From Rhea pennata (taxonomy: Eukaryota; Chordata; Aves; Rheiformes; Rheidae), in contig NC_084665.1 in the NCBI RefSeq assembly GCF_028389875.1, forward strand, positions 126,395,602 to 126,459,601: 64,000 nucleotides of DNA, in the 5' to 3' direction. The stretch's first letter is position 1; each line of letters begins with the position of its first letter. Under the pieces are notes generated by a model that searched no databases, was not told the origin of the DNA, and was given only the letters and a program-made list of their open reading frames with translations. A program made the translations under genes and the position numbers. Shown here one piece after another: positions 1 through 13,312 of the stretch.

Positions 1-92
1 AAAGAAATCTGAAGAAAACAAAATTTTCCCATCTAAAAATGCTTCTTTATTTTTAATGACTGAACATCAGGAAAAACTTTCTAATAATATTT

Positions 93-653
93 TTGAATAG
101 GGTAAGAAAATGTGCCCTTGTGGTCAAGGCCAATGGTCTCCTGGGGTGCATTGGGAAGAGTGTTGCCAGCAGGTGGAGGGAGGTGATCCTGCCCCTCTAC
201 TCAGCCCTGCAGAGGCCTCATCTCGAGTCCTGTGTCCAGTTCTGGGCTCCCCAGGACAAGAGAGACATGGAGCTACTGGAGAGAGTCCAGCGGAGGGCTA
301 CAAAGATGATCCGAGGGCTGGAGCACCTGCCCTGTGAGGAACGGCTGCGAGAGCTGGGCCTCTTCAGCCTGGGGAAGAGCAGACTGAGGGGGGATCTGAT
401 CAGTGTGTGCAAGTACCTGAAGGGAGGGTGTCAAGGGGACGGGGACAAACTCTTTTCAGTTGCCTCATGTGACAGGACAAGAGGCAATGGGCAGAAATTG
501 AAGCACAGGAAGTTCCACCTGACCGTGAGGGGGAATTTCTTCCCTGTGAGAGTGATGGAGCACTGGCACAGGTTGCCCAGAGAGGTTGTGGAGTCTCCTT
601 CTCTGGAGATCTTCAAGGCCTGCCTGGATGCAACCATGTCTGACATGCTGTAG
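93..653 (+). pseudogene. CR1 ORF2 C-terminal remnant (186 codons open)
   Basis: An open frame of 186 codons runs through the retained CR1 ORF2 piece and stops at the normal end of CR1 ORF2, just before the 3' UTR. It lacks the endonuclease domain and the catalytic reverse-transcriptase core (including the YxDD region), which lie upstream in a full element, so it cannot act alone. The first ATG at 93 probably lies in flanking or junction sequence and is not a real CR1 start. The frame has no stop or frameshift over about 550 bases, which suggests the insertion is not very old. It is a retrotransposon fragment and not a host gene. Confidence 0.8.
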
Positions 654-734
654 GTGACCCTGTTGAAGCAGGGGTGTTGGACTAGACGATCTCCAGAAGT
701 CCCTTCCAACCTTACCGATTCTATGATTCTATGA
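105..734 (+). mobile_element. CR1 LINE, 5'-truncated 3' end
   Basis: This is the 3' part of a chicken-repeat-1 (CR1) non-LTR retrotransposon. It covers the last part of the reverse-transcriptase ORF and the short 3' UTR. Seen directly: the translated segment reads [35 protein letters not shown] and [18 protein letters not shown], all typical of the CR1 ORF2 C-terminus. They are followed by the CR1 3' UTR words GGACTAGACGATCTCCAG and CCTTCCAACCTTACC. The copy ends in two tandem ATTCTATG-like octamers near 718-734, which is the CR1 terminus used for target-primed integration. CR1 copies usually lack long poly-A and are usually 5'-truncated, as here. The exact 5' edge is uncertain by 10-20 bases. 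The subfamily cannot be named without a repeat library. Confidence 0.93.
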
Positions 735-3700
735 AAACATTATTTTATTCATCACTTCAATTCAATGTTTAACTAAACTGTTCTAGTTTGTTTTTTTTTT
801 AATCATTTCCTCTTTACCAGTTGAAAAAGGAGAAGGTTAAAAAAAAAAAAGTCCCAAACAAGAAAAGATATAAAACAAATTCTTTTTTAAGTAACTGGAA
901 ATCAAAATGGAACAAAAGTGTCAAAGGTGAAGCAATTTTTTTTTCCATATCATAGATATGTTTAAGAAGCTTTAGCAATATAGAGTCTAGCTTGCCTGGC
1001 AATAAGTTTCGAGTAAAAATCTTTCATGCAAAAATCTCTCTGGGAAATTCAAGATACTTTATATTTTCCAGTGAGCTTTTCCTGTGGAAGTCAATAGACA
1101 CAAGACAGTGAGTGGTGTGTAGCATCCATCTCTGACCTTGTGTGGGACAAACAGGCAGGTCACAGACACAGAATATTTGCATAGGACCTCCGAAATTTGC
1201 TGTATGCTTTTTAAAGGAAAAGAAGGATATAGTCTATTCCCAGTCCCAAGAACTGATGCATAGGGGCACCCAGAACTGAGCTTGTGGCTACCAAAAATTT
1301 TGACAGTGCAGTTACATTTGTACCCTGGTAAGGTGAGAGATAGACACCAGGGCATCAAATGGAGGAAGGCAGAGACGGGCCTGGACCATGATACTCCTTT
1401 GCCTCCTCCACCTCCTCTGTACTGAATGCATCTTTCCGTCTCTCCTCATGGCTAACCCAAGCCAAGTGGACGGTCAGAGCCCTTCTTGTTACAAAAGGCA
1501 GTATTTTACTCAGGCTGTTTTACAGCCCTGTAAAAGGGAGCCCTGACTCACTGAGCATAGCACATTTTCATTTTGTCTGCAGCGAGAAGGTCAGTGTATA
1601 GGTTCAGTGCGGCAGAAGGTTATTTCAGGAACCTTCAGAGGTGCGGTCGAACCAACATTTCAGCTTGAGAGCGCTAGATGCAGGCACAGATGCTCCAGCA
1701 CCAGATGTTGCCAATGGGACGTGATGCACTTCTGCCACTGATTTGCACCAGCACCAAAGATGGCAGCTTGTCCCACTCCATCTAATGCACCAGCAGAAAT
1801 CTCCCTTGTCCAGCCTTCAACAGGGAGAAACCAAAGGATATCCACAAATTCACACCAGTCAAACCAGCTGGTGTTATAGACACACTGTAAAGAGCAGATA
1901 CCGTGTTTGCGGAAGGTAGTAAATGGAATTGATATCTCATAGAGTTTCAGCCTCAATCCATACAGGTGGGATGTTTCAGAGAGCCAAAAGGACTTATGCT
2001 CTGAGTGGCAATAGGTGAAGGGACCTGCCCTGCTGGACTCTTCTGAAAAATCTCACTGCAGGCCACTGCCCAAGCAGAGTTTCTGCTAGCATTTTCGTGA
2101 CAGCTTTGCAGCAGAGATGAAAGGATGCGACCATATGTCTTATCACTTGCCTTTCTTCAAATGAAGCTAGAAAATGTTTCGCAGAGAAGGAAGCCATTGA
2201 GCTCTGCCAACAACCCCAATGAAACCAAGGTCCAGCAGAGCTGGACACTGGTCTTCACTTACTGTGGGGTTTGGGGACCTGCCTTGCCCTTGTGTCCTGT
2301 TTGTCCTGAGTCTCCAGAGTAGATCTGACATGTGCATGTCTTCTGCAACAGGGATGTAGATGACACAGGCAGATAGCAATAGGATTGCATGGGCGGCCAT
2401 GGGGGAAAAACAAGACAGACTCTAGGAGAAAAGCAGAAGTCTCATCTCATCATTTGTCTCACCCCCATGAAACTGTGCCATGGAAAAAACTCTTTAGATC
2501 TGAGCAAGCCTCATAGTGTTTCACTGTGAGGGCAGCTCCAAACCCCCCTAACCCAAGCCTAGTGTAATCACAAAATGATGCCCCCCTTTCCATTCTGACT
2601 GTAGTGTGGGTCTACCAAGTGTTTCTGTGCTTGACCAAGATTATATATTTCACTTCATTTTAAATTTTTAAAAAATATCTTAAAAAAAAACACATTTCAA
2701 AAGGAAATGACATTGAAAAAGGCTTCTAACATTTTTATTTTTAAAATGCAGATATAGACAGTTATGGAGGGTTTTAAGTGCTGAATTTCTATTTGTGTGT
2801 CCTCCCCCTACTCAAATTACTGAAATACTTGCTTATTGTTGCAGATTTGCCCTTTTGCATTAGTGAAAACAAAAAGGTTCCACTACAAATTTCCCCGTGT
2901 TATACGCGCTTCCCAGACACATTAAATGCTGCAGTAGTTTTCTTTTCCCCTCAACAAAATAGCTCTTTGTTACATTTCCTGACGCTGGCACTCCTGGATT
3001 GCTTTGCAAGATGTAAAGCTGGAGAGTTACTGAAAAATTTGGTTAGATCTTAAATGGGAATGAAGGAGGCTTTGCTATCTGTTATCCATGCTGCTACTTT
3101 TTTTATTATTATTATTTTTACTGGGGTTTAGTCATGCCTTTTTTAAAAAAAAAAAATTTTAAGTCTCTAAATGATTAGTAGTTTTGTTGCTAGGAGGTGA
3201 TTAGAAGAGAGCTACGAACGATAACAAGGAGGTGCCTTGCTATAAACAGTAGATACAGAAGGCCTGTCTGAAGCAGAAGGTGGAGAAAAGATCACCATTC
3301 TGCAGCAGGATGCAGCTGCTGATGTCCAGATGGAGACCTCCTCCCTGAAGGAGGGAGGACAGTGAGACCTCCGGCAATGTATGCACACTCTTGGGTCTTC
3401 ACCTAGTATCAGCGTGGCTCCTATGGGCAAAACTTACTCTGCGCTAGGGGCAAGCAGATTGTGCGTGGAGGAATTAGCAGAAATGCAGAAAGTGCCTGTA
3501 AAGAGCTGGAGAGCCTGGAGCAAGAAGCATCATGATCTTTGCAGGGGAGCAGGTAGATGTCTGTGTCTTGTATGTTAAATCCTGGCTAGACAAGCTGAGA
3601 AATGTGGATATCCTATTGGCAATGCTCAGATCCCACCCAGTCCCTGGTCTTTATCAGATAGAGACAGCAGGCTGGATTTGTGCTCACATCTTCCAAAGAC

Positions 3701-6700
3701 TCTGTCTCATGTAAAATGCTTTCCAGAGAGTGTGAGGAGCCCTTCAGAGCATCCCTCAGGAGCAGTCAGGCTCCCTAGGGAATGTCAGCCCAAGCTGGTG
3801 TGGCATTACTACAAGTCCCAGTCCCAAGCATAGCCAATGTGACCGAACTGCCCTCTGCAGGGGCTGTCCTCTGCCATCCAGTGTTTAGGGGATGAGAGAA
3901 CAACTCAAGAGGAGCTCTGTGCTCCTGATTTATCCCTGAGCAAAGGGTATTTGTTGCAGAACAGAGACTGGAGTCTGCTGGGTTATTTGGGGATCTCTTA
4001 CTTGGTACGATCAAAACCTGGCCATCTTGCTATTTCCATTGCAACTTATGTCTGTCCCAAACCTTAGGCTTTTCTTATGCCATGATTTCTCATTGCAGCA
4101 GGTGATTCTGACCCAAGGAAACAAACTCAACAGCAAATTCAGTTATTTCAGGCCTAGCCAAAAAGCTGAGACACCCCATTGGAGAAAGCTGTGGGGGAAG
4201 CTGGGGTAGGAGCACACAGATTTCCAGGCCCTTGAGCTTAAGCAGATGCAAACAGTTTCTTGACAGGGGAGGAGAGGAAAAAGAGAAAGATAATAAAAGC
4301 TTCTTGCTCTTTCTAGAAGTAGAAAACAGCTGCCTGCTGCCAGAGTAGTCGTTTGGTAATCAAAACATCTGTCTGGAGGAAAAATGGCTGCTTACGTTGA
4401 GCATTGCGCCCTGCTGGAACTTGGCAGATGCTTGGCTGAGCTGCAAGAGGCAGCAAGCCAGCAAGTACAGCCATGGCCCCACGTCCTGGGGAGGTAAGAA
4501 CAAGCATCCAGGTCAGGAGGACAGATTTCCCTTCTTGTTTCCTTTAAACAAGCTCTCCTCATGAATTCACCCCAGGCATGGTGTCATCCAGGTAGCATGC
4601 CTGCTTGGGACAGGTCTACAGCACCTGAACTCCTACAGCATAGGGACAGGGAAGAGCTGGGACGGGACGCACTGGAGAGTCGAAGGAAGAGGATGTGGCC
4701 AGCAAAAGTGGGTGAATCTCTTTGGGGAGGGGGTGCTCTGTGCCGGATATGTGTCTGTGGTTCTCCGACTGAGAGAGCTTATCGCTAGGTTGCATTGCTC
4801 AATCTCAATTTCTGCGGTGGCTGAAGCTTACATTTCAAGCCAGATGTATCTGTTGATTAAAGTGGACAGGAGCCAAACTTGCTCATGGGTGAATCTGGAG
4901 CACACTGGGGAGAACCATCCTGCACAGGCCACCCCTAAATGTAGTTTAAGCCATATGGAAGTGCATTCAGGCCATGCTCACTTGGCCAGAATCTGTGATG
5001 TTAGGTCATGTCCCATCATCTCTATGCCCCATGGAGAGGGGAAACAGGGCAGAGGGGCATGTAGAGTGGAGAGGAGAAAGGAAGATAGTCAAAAGTCTGT
5101 TGGGCTTCTCTCCACTGTTAGGAGAATGTACAAGGCAATGGACTACTCCCTATTTACGCTGTTTCCTAAGCAGCTGTTGCTGGAGCCATCACCAAGGATG
5201 GATGAACCTCTGGTCTGACCCATGACAGATACTCCATGGGGCTGAGGGCGGAAGCACTTGCAGAATTTCTCCAGAAGGTATCCCTTGTTCACACTTCATC
5301 CACCCCATCTGTGGGACTATGCCCTGATGATTTTGAGTGTCATACCCTCAGATTTCAGGAGCAGTCTGATTTTACAGATGCTTTTAATGGACATTCTTTT
5401 TTTAATCAGGTCTTTGTCAGAATTGAATCTTTTCTTCTCGCTAAGGATTCCTTGCTCTATTATGAATATCAAAACGATCCATTTAGGAGGGAGTGTAAAC
5501 TGCACTTCCCAGAGAACCTGGCCAAACAAAATAACGGTGAGAAAAGCAAGAAACACAAAGAGAACCCAGATACAAAACCCTGCAAAACCCACGGACACTT
5601 AACAGCTGTCATTAAAAGCAGCTGCAATGACTGTGAATGAGTGGTGTTTCCACTGTGCAAACCACCAAATTTTAGGAAACAGCTGAATAAACGGGCTTTA
5701 CAACGATCTTTACTTTTTGTGATTATAAAAGACATTTTTTAAATGAAATGCATTTTGTACCAACCAGCCCCAGCCCTCTATGAACTCACTCAACTATAGC
5801 CTTGAGGATGCAGAGCAGTCTGACGAATGAAGACCTAGATAGGGACTTGTGGGTGACTCTAGGGAAGTTACTTTCTCATTCTGCCTCAGCATGTTCAACA
5901 GAGAAAGAGAAATATGCCTGTCTTAAGAGATAAATATAAGAACTAAGATTTTTTTTTCTGCAGATGCCTGAGGCTTCCCACAGGGTGCAAAAAGAATTGT
6001 CTTCTTTTGAGGTGTTTTCAGGGTGTATGACACTAATGTAGGGACAGTGGTACAGACCTGCTGGGTCACAATTTGGTCTTCTTAAGCTGTTGATTGTATC
6101 CTAAAAAGCACCACATAAACCTCTGAGGGTGATTGAATGATGTAGTTTTTACATTATACCAGGGAGCAGGAGAGGAGAGACTCCAGGTCTTAAAGATCTT
6201 CGGACTGAAACGATCTCATGTAGCTCATACTCCAATTGCTCTTACCGAAAAGGACAAACACAAGCGAATAGCTGTGAGTGTGATGCACAGACTAAAAGTT
6301 GACCCACACACTGGTAATATTGCTTACAGAAGGAAAGACTTCACAAAGTGACTCGAAGCAGAGGTCATCAAGGCAGAGAACTTTTACTAGCCGCATGGGT
6401 AAGACCCAAGACCTAGACGTAGGGGAGAGTTGGCTGAGGACACGACATTATGTGAGATGCGACTGGAGAAGGTAGCTTCAAGGCTGCTCCAGGATACACA
6501 AATGTTGCCCTGGCATTGCTAATGGGACTGTAGAGTGCACTCCCCTTTGATATTTCTCCAGAAAAGCCACACGGGACATATGGCATGAAAATTAGTCTCC
6601 CTGCACATCACTAAGTCTCTGAAATGGCTCTTTGCTCCTGAGAGAGGAAGGAAACCCTGTGGCGGGCTGCAAGTCTGCAGGACAGTGGTCTAGGCCCAAA

Positions 6701-9700
6701 GCAGGAGTCAGCATGTATCTTGCTCTGGGGTCATGCTGTGCCCCTCACCTTACAGATGTATATGTGCTGACACATGTTTGGGTCAGCACAGGGGGGTCTC
6801 TGAAGGTAGCCAGAACCAACACCCTCCCTTTTGCCCCCTTGGGCAGGTGTGCTGCAGAGGCAGGTGGCCGTTTGCATACCTAAGAGATACAGAAATGAGG
6901 AAGCCCTTGCAAACAGGTTTGTTAAACTTCTCCATCCTCAGCCTTCTTTTGCTAGCTTGATTCTCCTCTAGCCAAGGACAGGGGAGAGAAGAGAGTGCTG
7001 GACCTGATCAGAGGTTGGGGGAGGATAGTTTCACGGGAAGCTGGAGTGCCTTGAACTTTAGAGCAGAAACTCATCTTTTGGTGGAGAGCACATCTGAGGT
7101 ATCTGACTGCTCTTTGCTAAGTGAGCTTCACTTCCTATTCCTATGAAAAGAGAAGTTGCTTTTTTAGAAAGCTGCTTGCCATCCACTGCTGAGGTTGGAA
7201 GGAGGAGTTACTACAAAGTATAGCAAAGGCTTAGAAATAAAATAGCAACTGCCAAGTCATCTTGGGACGACTTGGTGATAGCACAGCAGTTCCAGACAGA
7301 AACCTGCTTCTGATTTGAAACACCCTCCCTATTCTTAAAAGGGGGGGAAATCCAGCAGTAGCAGCCATACTACTGCAAAGACCCTTTCAGGGACTGTCAC
7401 GGTCAAAATGGCTAAGAATTGAGAAGTTTAAATAAAAGGAATAGCTGTGGTGCAGCCCTAGCTATTACATTCTAGGGAGGTTTTCGGGTACCCCGGTTAG
7501 GTGTGTACCTTTTGCTGTTGTGTCTCCCCTGTTGCCTCCAGGTTGGTTAGATAAGCCAATGTCTCATGGGTCTGAGGTGAGACCTTGAGTCAAGAAGCCC
7601 CCCACAGTGAAGGCCTTTCTGCAACTTGCTTTCTCAGAAATCGTGAAGTGCTAGCCCTGGGCTGTCCTTTGAAAGCAGATGGAGGGAGAACATTGAGAAA
7701 GTATGTGAAAAAGAGAGCTAGAAAGTCTCTCATGTACGCAGTTCCCAGGTCAGTCCAGATGGGCTTCACCTGCTTCTACTTCACTTGTCTAAAAGGGCAA
7801 GTTCTAATCTCACCCATATGAGCAGGGTCCGTCTGGCAGTGGTTTCCACCTTTTTTCAAATGTAGCTCCTCAGATGCTCTTTAGTAGCTTTGCAGGTCTC
7901 TACAAGACTTAGCCAGTGCCTAGGACAGCTTTTCCCTACTACCTTTTAGTCTCTTTTAAGCATTCACAAAGCCCAGAGGTCCAGTTCATGGCATGAACAT
8001 CACTCTCATACAGAGAGACCTTTCTCAGGGCAGCCCCTCTCTAACACTTACCACTCTGTGGACCATGGAGAGAGCTCAGCCTCCATCTGGATGACCCAGA
8101 ACTGCCCATGGTGATTTTCTCAGCCAGATAGCCATGCTATTGGGCTGACTGCAGTCTCATTCGGCAGCAGAGGTTGTCATCTCCCACCCTTCTCCACACA
8201 AGGCACATCAGCAGTGATGTCAGGCTGTGATGGAGGAGTGAACAAGAGTTTCCAGCTCCAAATGGGAAACGTGACCCCCTCCCAGCATGCTGACTTCTCA
8301 CAGGGTTTTGCTGTGGGTTTGGCAAAGCCAGAAAGGAGGCGGTGGGAAGAGGAACCCACATCTACCAGGGTTCACTGCTCAGACCTCCAGACTGCAGGAG
8401 GGGCTTGACATTTCATCAAGTTTACACTGAGCAAGAGTGCCCCATTAAGGCATCTGCTCCTGAAAGGAATCAGGCCTTGGTTTAAACACATCAAGAGGGA
8501 TGAATACACCTCTCCTCTCCCCTCTGACCACAGGGGTTCCTTCCCTACACCCTGCCAGTTCAAGTGATGCAGATATACCATATATATGAGAAGATTCATT
8601 CCCTCCAGACACTGTTCTTATTGTCTGACCACAGTGAGGGACCTGGGTGAGACAGACCTTTGCTTTTGTTCTGCACAGACATTTTTCTTCCCATTCCCTC
8701 CCTGATAAGAGTGAGTGCCTGACTTACCATCTGAACCTTCCTGTTTTTACTCCCCTGACTGGTTAAAAACTTGCTTAATGCCACATACTATTGCTCCAGA
8801 GAAGTGCTTATGCATTATAATCAACCAAGAAGTCTTGAGCAGTTAGACTTTCTAAGCTTTCCAAGTAACATCACTTCTAGTCAAATGAACAGTATCAAGG
8901 CCCAGTCTCTGCTTTTGCAGCTAGTGGGAACATTCTGGTCTGGTCACCTTTTGAAATAAGGTGGTTGCACCTAAATCCTTGTACTCCCATGCAGACTGCT
9001 GGACTGTGCCTGGGAAAGCCCAGCTTGAGAGTTCAGGTTATGTTGCTTGTCTGCCGGGACACTAGGATCCCATCGAGTTTCTGCTTTCTGAGAGACAGGT
9101 TGTCCCTCTGTGCTAGCTGTCAGGTTGGTCGTAGACTTGCTGCCCTAAACGTGTAAAGAATGATACGTAGATGCCAGCTTCTTGTGTAGCCCCAGTTTCC
9201 AGGGTATCCAGGGCACCCGCCACTGCCCTGGGCTTTGCAAGGACGGTGATGGGCTCTCTAGAGAGGGTGACTATATGTACTGTTATTATTTATTGATGAA
9301 TCCTTTGGGCACTGCAGTGCTATCTGGAGGGACCAGGATGAAAATGCAGTGGTGGCTTTGGCCGGTGGTAACTAAGGGGAATTCTACTGAAAGGACAACA
9401 GCAGAGATTTTGTCTGGCCACAGTGATGAAATCATTTTTCAAGGGAGATGGTAAGCTTTTTTCTTTTTCTCACAGACATAGAAAAAGAAAACTAATGGGG
9501 GGAAATGCAACTATTTTAAACAGACTCATTTTGGGGGCCTCATAAAAGTATGAATTTCCACTGGCTGGAATCAGTACAAACAATTGCAGAAAAGAGCCAC
9601 AGAAGAAGCACCGAGCCCAGCTTCTGCCATGGGGCAGGATCAGCCCTGACAGAGCCTTCCCCGCACTTTTTTTTCTTGCTTACCTGGAGCCTACCCTCAC

Positions 9701-12700
9701 TCAGTGTGACAGCACCGACTCCTCTCTCCTCCCCACACCAGTCCTCCTCTCTCCACCCTGCTTACACCATGCATATTCTGGCTACTTGAAGCAGTGAGAA
9801 CATGGCTCACTATCCTTCATTTGATGGAGTGAAGGACAAAACACTGTCTCTCCACACACACCACTTACTCAATACTAGAAGCTGAGCTTGACTTTCAGAA
9901 TTAAAAATGAGATTCAGGCTGTCTCTTGATGGAGACAGAAGTGTGAGAGAACGAGGCCAATACATTCCAGCCACTTCTATTGCAGAAGTCATTATTTATG
10001 GCACGGAAGTGGTGGGGCTGATTTGCTCTCAGATTATCTCATCTTTGATCTAGTCTAATTCTATCCTATCAGAGCCAGAATCATAGACTCAGTAAAAAAT
10101 CTTGCTTTGCTGATGTCCAAACTCTCTCTAATGTCGGCAGGACAGACATGATGGGTTTATGCCCACACAGCACTGGGTTTATACAATCAGGATTTCTTCT
10201 CACCTGGCTAACATCTCAGTTGTAAACAATCCATGTTCTGTCACACACACACAAAAAAAGTATATTGACATTTTGCACAGGAAAAGGAGTAATTTCCCAT
10301 GCAAGCTTCCCATCAATGGCTACATTCCTCTTCTTGTGCTTCTCAAACACTGAAGTCTAAATAGGTAAAATACAACAGGGAAAAACTGAGGTAAAAGTCA
10401 GGCCAGAGCTTTTATCTAAGTTCCTTCATTTGCTTGGTATGGTCTTAGCTCTCCCTCCTTCCATCCTGAGTTATTGATTATGCTTGTTTTTTCCATAAGC
10501 CTCATATAACCTACACTCAAAGCCCATTTCTCAAACATCATCCTTCCATACAGCTATTCTGGGATGTCCTGCCCCATTTTCTCAGTTTCGAGTAGTTCAG
10601 CTCTTCCTTCATCCTCAGCAGCTATTCACATAAATGCAGATGCCATGGTGGCTCAGATGTTGGGTAGGTACCTGTCTAGACTGAGAGAAGTCCCATAACT
10701 TCTTAGCTCCTCTGCCCATGGCATTTTCTCAGAGTTTTCCTTTTCTCATCCAGGGGCTTCATTGAAAAGAGAAGTATCTTCTTAGGAGGACCACGTGGGT
10801 GACCTAATGGTCCTTATCCATGTGCCATTGTAGCGTGGGTAAGCACAGCCATCTGAATGACTTTGAGAAAAGGAGAGGCTGTGAGCTTCTGAGTACAAGG
10901 ATATACTGTAATGTAATAAAAAGGGACCATCGTGAACCTGGGGTGTGAGGCCAGGTGCCTCATTTACCCCTTGGCCATAAGGATCCTTAAATAGATAGCA
11001 CAAAGAGTTTGTTCCTAAAACCTTCATCCCCCAAAAGTTATGGATTCAACCATTGGCGAGGCAGCCCAGACATCCCAGACAACTGAATAATTTACTCTTC
11101 ACCCCTCATCAAGTAGCAAAGAATTCCTCTGTAAACCTTGTGTTTTCTGTTTCTGCTCTGCCTCCTACATGTACAGCATCTATGTTGACAGGACCCTGAG
11201 AGGCTCTGCACACCGTTTGATCAGTAGCAGACTTACTGTTTTTCAGAGGAGCAGAAATAATCTGTGAGATACAGTCAAATTTTGGAGAATAATTTCAGAA
11301 ATGAATGAATAAAAGATTGTCAAGGAGAAAAAGGAGACTTTAAAAGCCTGTTTCACTTCAGAAACAACGGGATTGCAGAAATGTCAGACTGGTCCCTAAA
11401 AGGTCATCTCATCTGTCTGGTGGACCTACACCATTTCTGAGAGACTGTCTAGCTTGTACTTAGTGTTAGGTGATGGAATATCCCACTTCCCAGATAGTCT
11501 ATCGCAGTACTCCAATTCCTGTAGCCTTAAAGAGATTTCCTAATGGTCAGCACTAATTTCCCTCACTGAAAGACCTACAACTACTTGTCCTGTCTGTACT
11601 GACCATTTATTCCCTTTCTCTTTGCAGTGGCTTTTTAGCCACACTTTTCTCTCCACTAAATGAATCAGCATTGTTTCTTGCAAATCTTCCTCACTGACCA
11701 TACTTTCCACATCTTTGCTCAATTGTAAGCCTCTTTGGGAATTTTATAATTTGTTTTTGAAGTCTTAATAGGTAAGCTTGCAATGTTTTCCAAGGTAAAA
11801 CTGACTTACATTAGAAAAGGCAACATTACTCAAACAAAAACAGAAATAGTGTTCTTGAGCTCAACTGCAACATTTCAGCCTGAGCTGAATGAGTCTTTTC
11901 AGATGAGCCATTTTCTTGAAAAAAAAAAGTTATAAATCTATGTTTTATTTCAACACAAGTATTTGCTGTTTTTTTGACTTGCAGGGAGAGGGCTGGCCAA
12001 TGTAATGAATTCACCTGGGTTTAATCCTGATACAGAGAACAAAGTGACCTAAGAAAAGCATATGGCTTGTCCGGTATGAGATACTAAAAGTCTGGTTTGC
12101 GTTCTTGTATATATTGTGCTTCAACACTTATTTTTAAGCAATAATCATGACCATGTATCTCCTCCTTCGCTACAGGGATGTACTTTCTTTTGAGCTTTGT
12201 TGTGACTTCCAGTGGTACAGTCAACTCTCCCACCCAGTCTCCAGTAGGACCCTGAGGCTATAAGCTGTTGCCAAGAGCTCTGGCAATGAAAATTACTTCT
12301 TTTTATATCCCCTCAGCTATTTCTAATCTCTGCTGCTTACAGTGTGATGCAGACCGAATGAGAAAGCTAACTTGCACCACATAAGCTGAATCAGTGAACG
12401 GAAACTTTGAGGTCCCAGGGACCCCTTGCAAAATTCCTGTCCATTATTGAACCCTGTGGGCATGCACAAAATCGTATTGACTTCAGGGGAGTTCACCTCC
12501 ATGGAGTCAATGCTTGGTTGTCTCCTAAGTCTCATGAACCGTGGAAGAGCAGTGAGGAAATTCCCTTTTTAGCATAGAGAGAATGGAAAGAATGAGAGGA
12601 AGGAAGGAACACAAATAAAGATGTAGTAGCAGTATGCCCAAGTGTTCCTATGCTGCTGTGACCCCAGTGAAATTCACTGTGACCTATTTCCAGTGTTGGG

Positions 12701-12942
12701 TCTCTGAAATAACACTGGGGTATCACTGGCAAAGAATCTCCCCTTTCCAAAAGGCTTGTCCCCATTTAAATACAATCTCAAGACATCTTTGGACTTTTTG
12801 ATGTGTTCATAAGGATGCAATGGAGAATTAAGGGCTGGAAAGTCAACGAAGAGAAAGGAGTCACAATAAAGGAATAGAAAATAAGAGCTGATATCCCTGT
12901 CTGAAACGGACACAGTCCAAACTAAGCAGAAGCTAGATGCTT
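735..12942. other. Non-coding spacer, no gene recognised
   Basis: No exon with recognisable protein similarity was found here on either strand. Open frames such as 4712-5218 and 5236-5640 show no domain, no splice-bounded structure and no similarity I recognise, so they are treated as chance. Small low-complexity tracts occur: poly-A near 839-850, a short TTA run near 3103-3116 and CA then poly-A near 10242-10258. An AT-rich stretch lies at about 2640-2760. In mammals the BLK gene lies on this side of FAM167A in divergent orientation, and a non-coding BLK 5' exon could be here without being visible. Confidence 0.55.
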
Positions 12943-12959
12943 CCCCCCCCCCCCCCCCC
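12943..12959. repeat. Poly-C tract (C17)
   Basis: Seventeen consecutive cytosines, giving a G17 run on the minus strand. It is a simple homopolymer of unusual composition, prone to slippage and to sequencing length error, and able in principle to form G-quadruplex on the minus strand. No gene overlaps it. Confidence 0.95.
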
Positions 12960-13215
12960 GTGCTCATCCTGAGGTTTCATGGACTTATCTAATAGACACT
13001 GAGGAGCACACCACCTCACAGATAGAAATGCATGCAAGAACACCTCATTTCTGATTAGGACGAATATAGAAAGTCATTGGAAAAGCATAAGAAGAAAAAT
13101 CAATAGTCTCTTTGCAAAAAAAATTTCACCTAACTATTTCTTGGGTCTTTCTTCCTCCACCATATAATTCCTCAGCTGAATTCAGGTGCTATTTTGGCAG
13201 AACAAAACAAGAATG

Positions 13216-13312
13216 GGCCAAAATATTTTTGTCAGTCTTTTTGGCATCAGCATCATGGTAATAGGCCAAAATATTTTTTTTCAGACTTTTTGACATCAGC
13301 ATCATGATAATG
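13216..13312. repeat. Two-copy imperfect tandem repeat, period about 48 bp
   Basis: Two adjacent units each begin GGCCAAAATATTTTT and continue with a TCAG(T/A)CTTTTT core and the word CATCAGCATCAT. The first starts at 13216 and the second at 13264. They differ by a few substitutions and a one-base T-run indel, consistent with a local duplication that has begun to diverge. Confidence 0.85.

Noticed and set aside
4712..5640. 168-codon and 134-codon plus-strand ORFs
   Set aside because: No recognisable motif or family, and several frames overlap; not supportable as genes.
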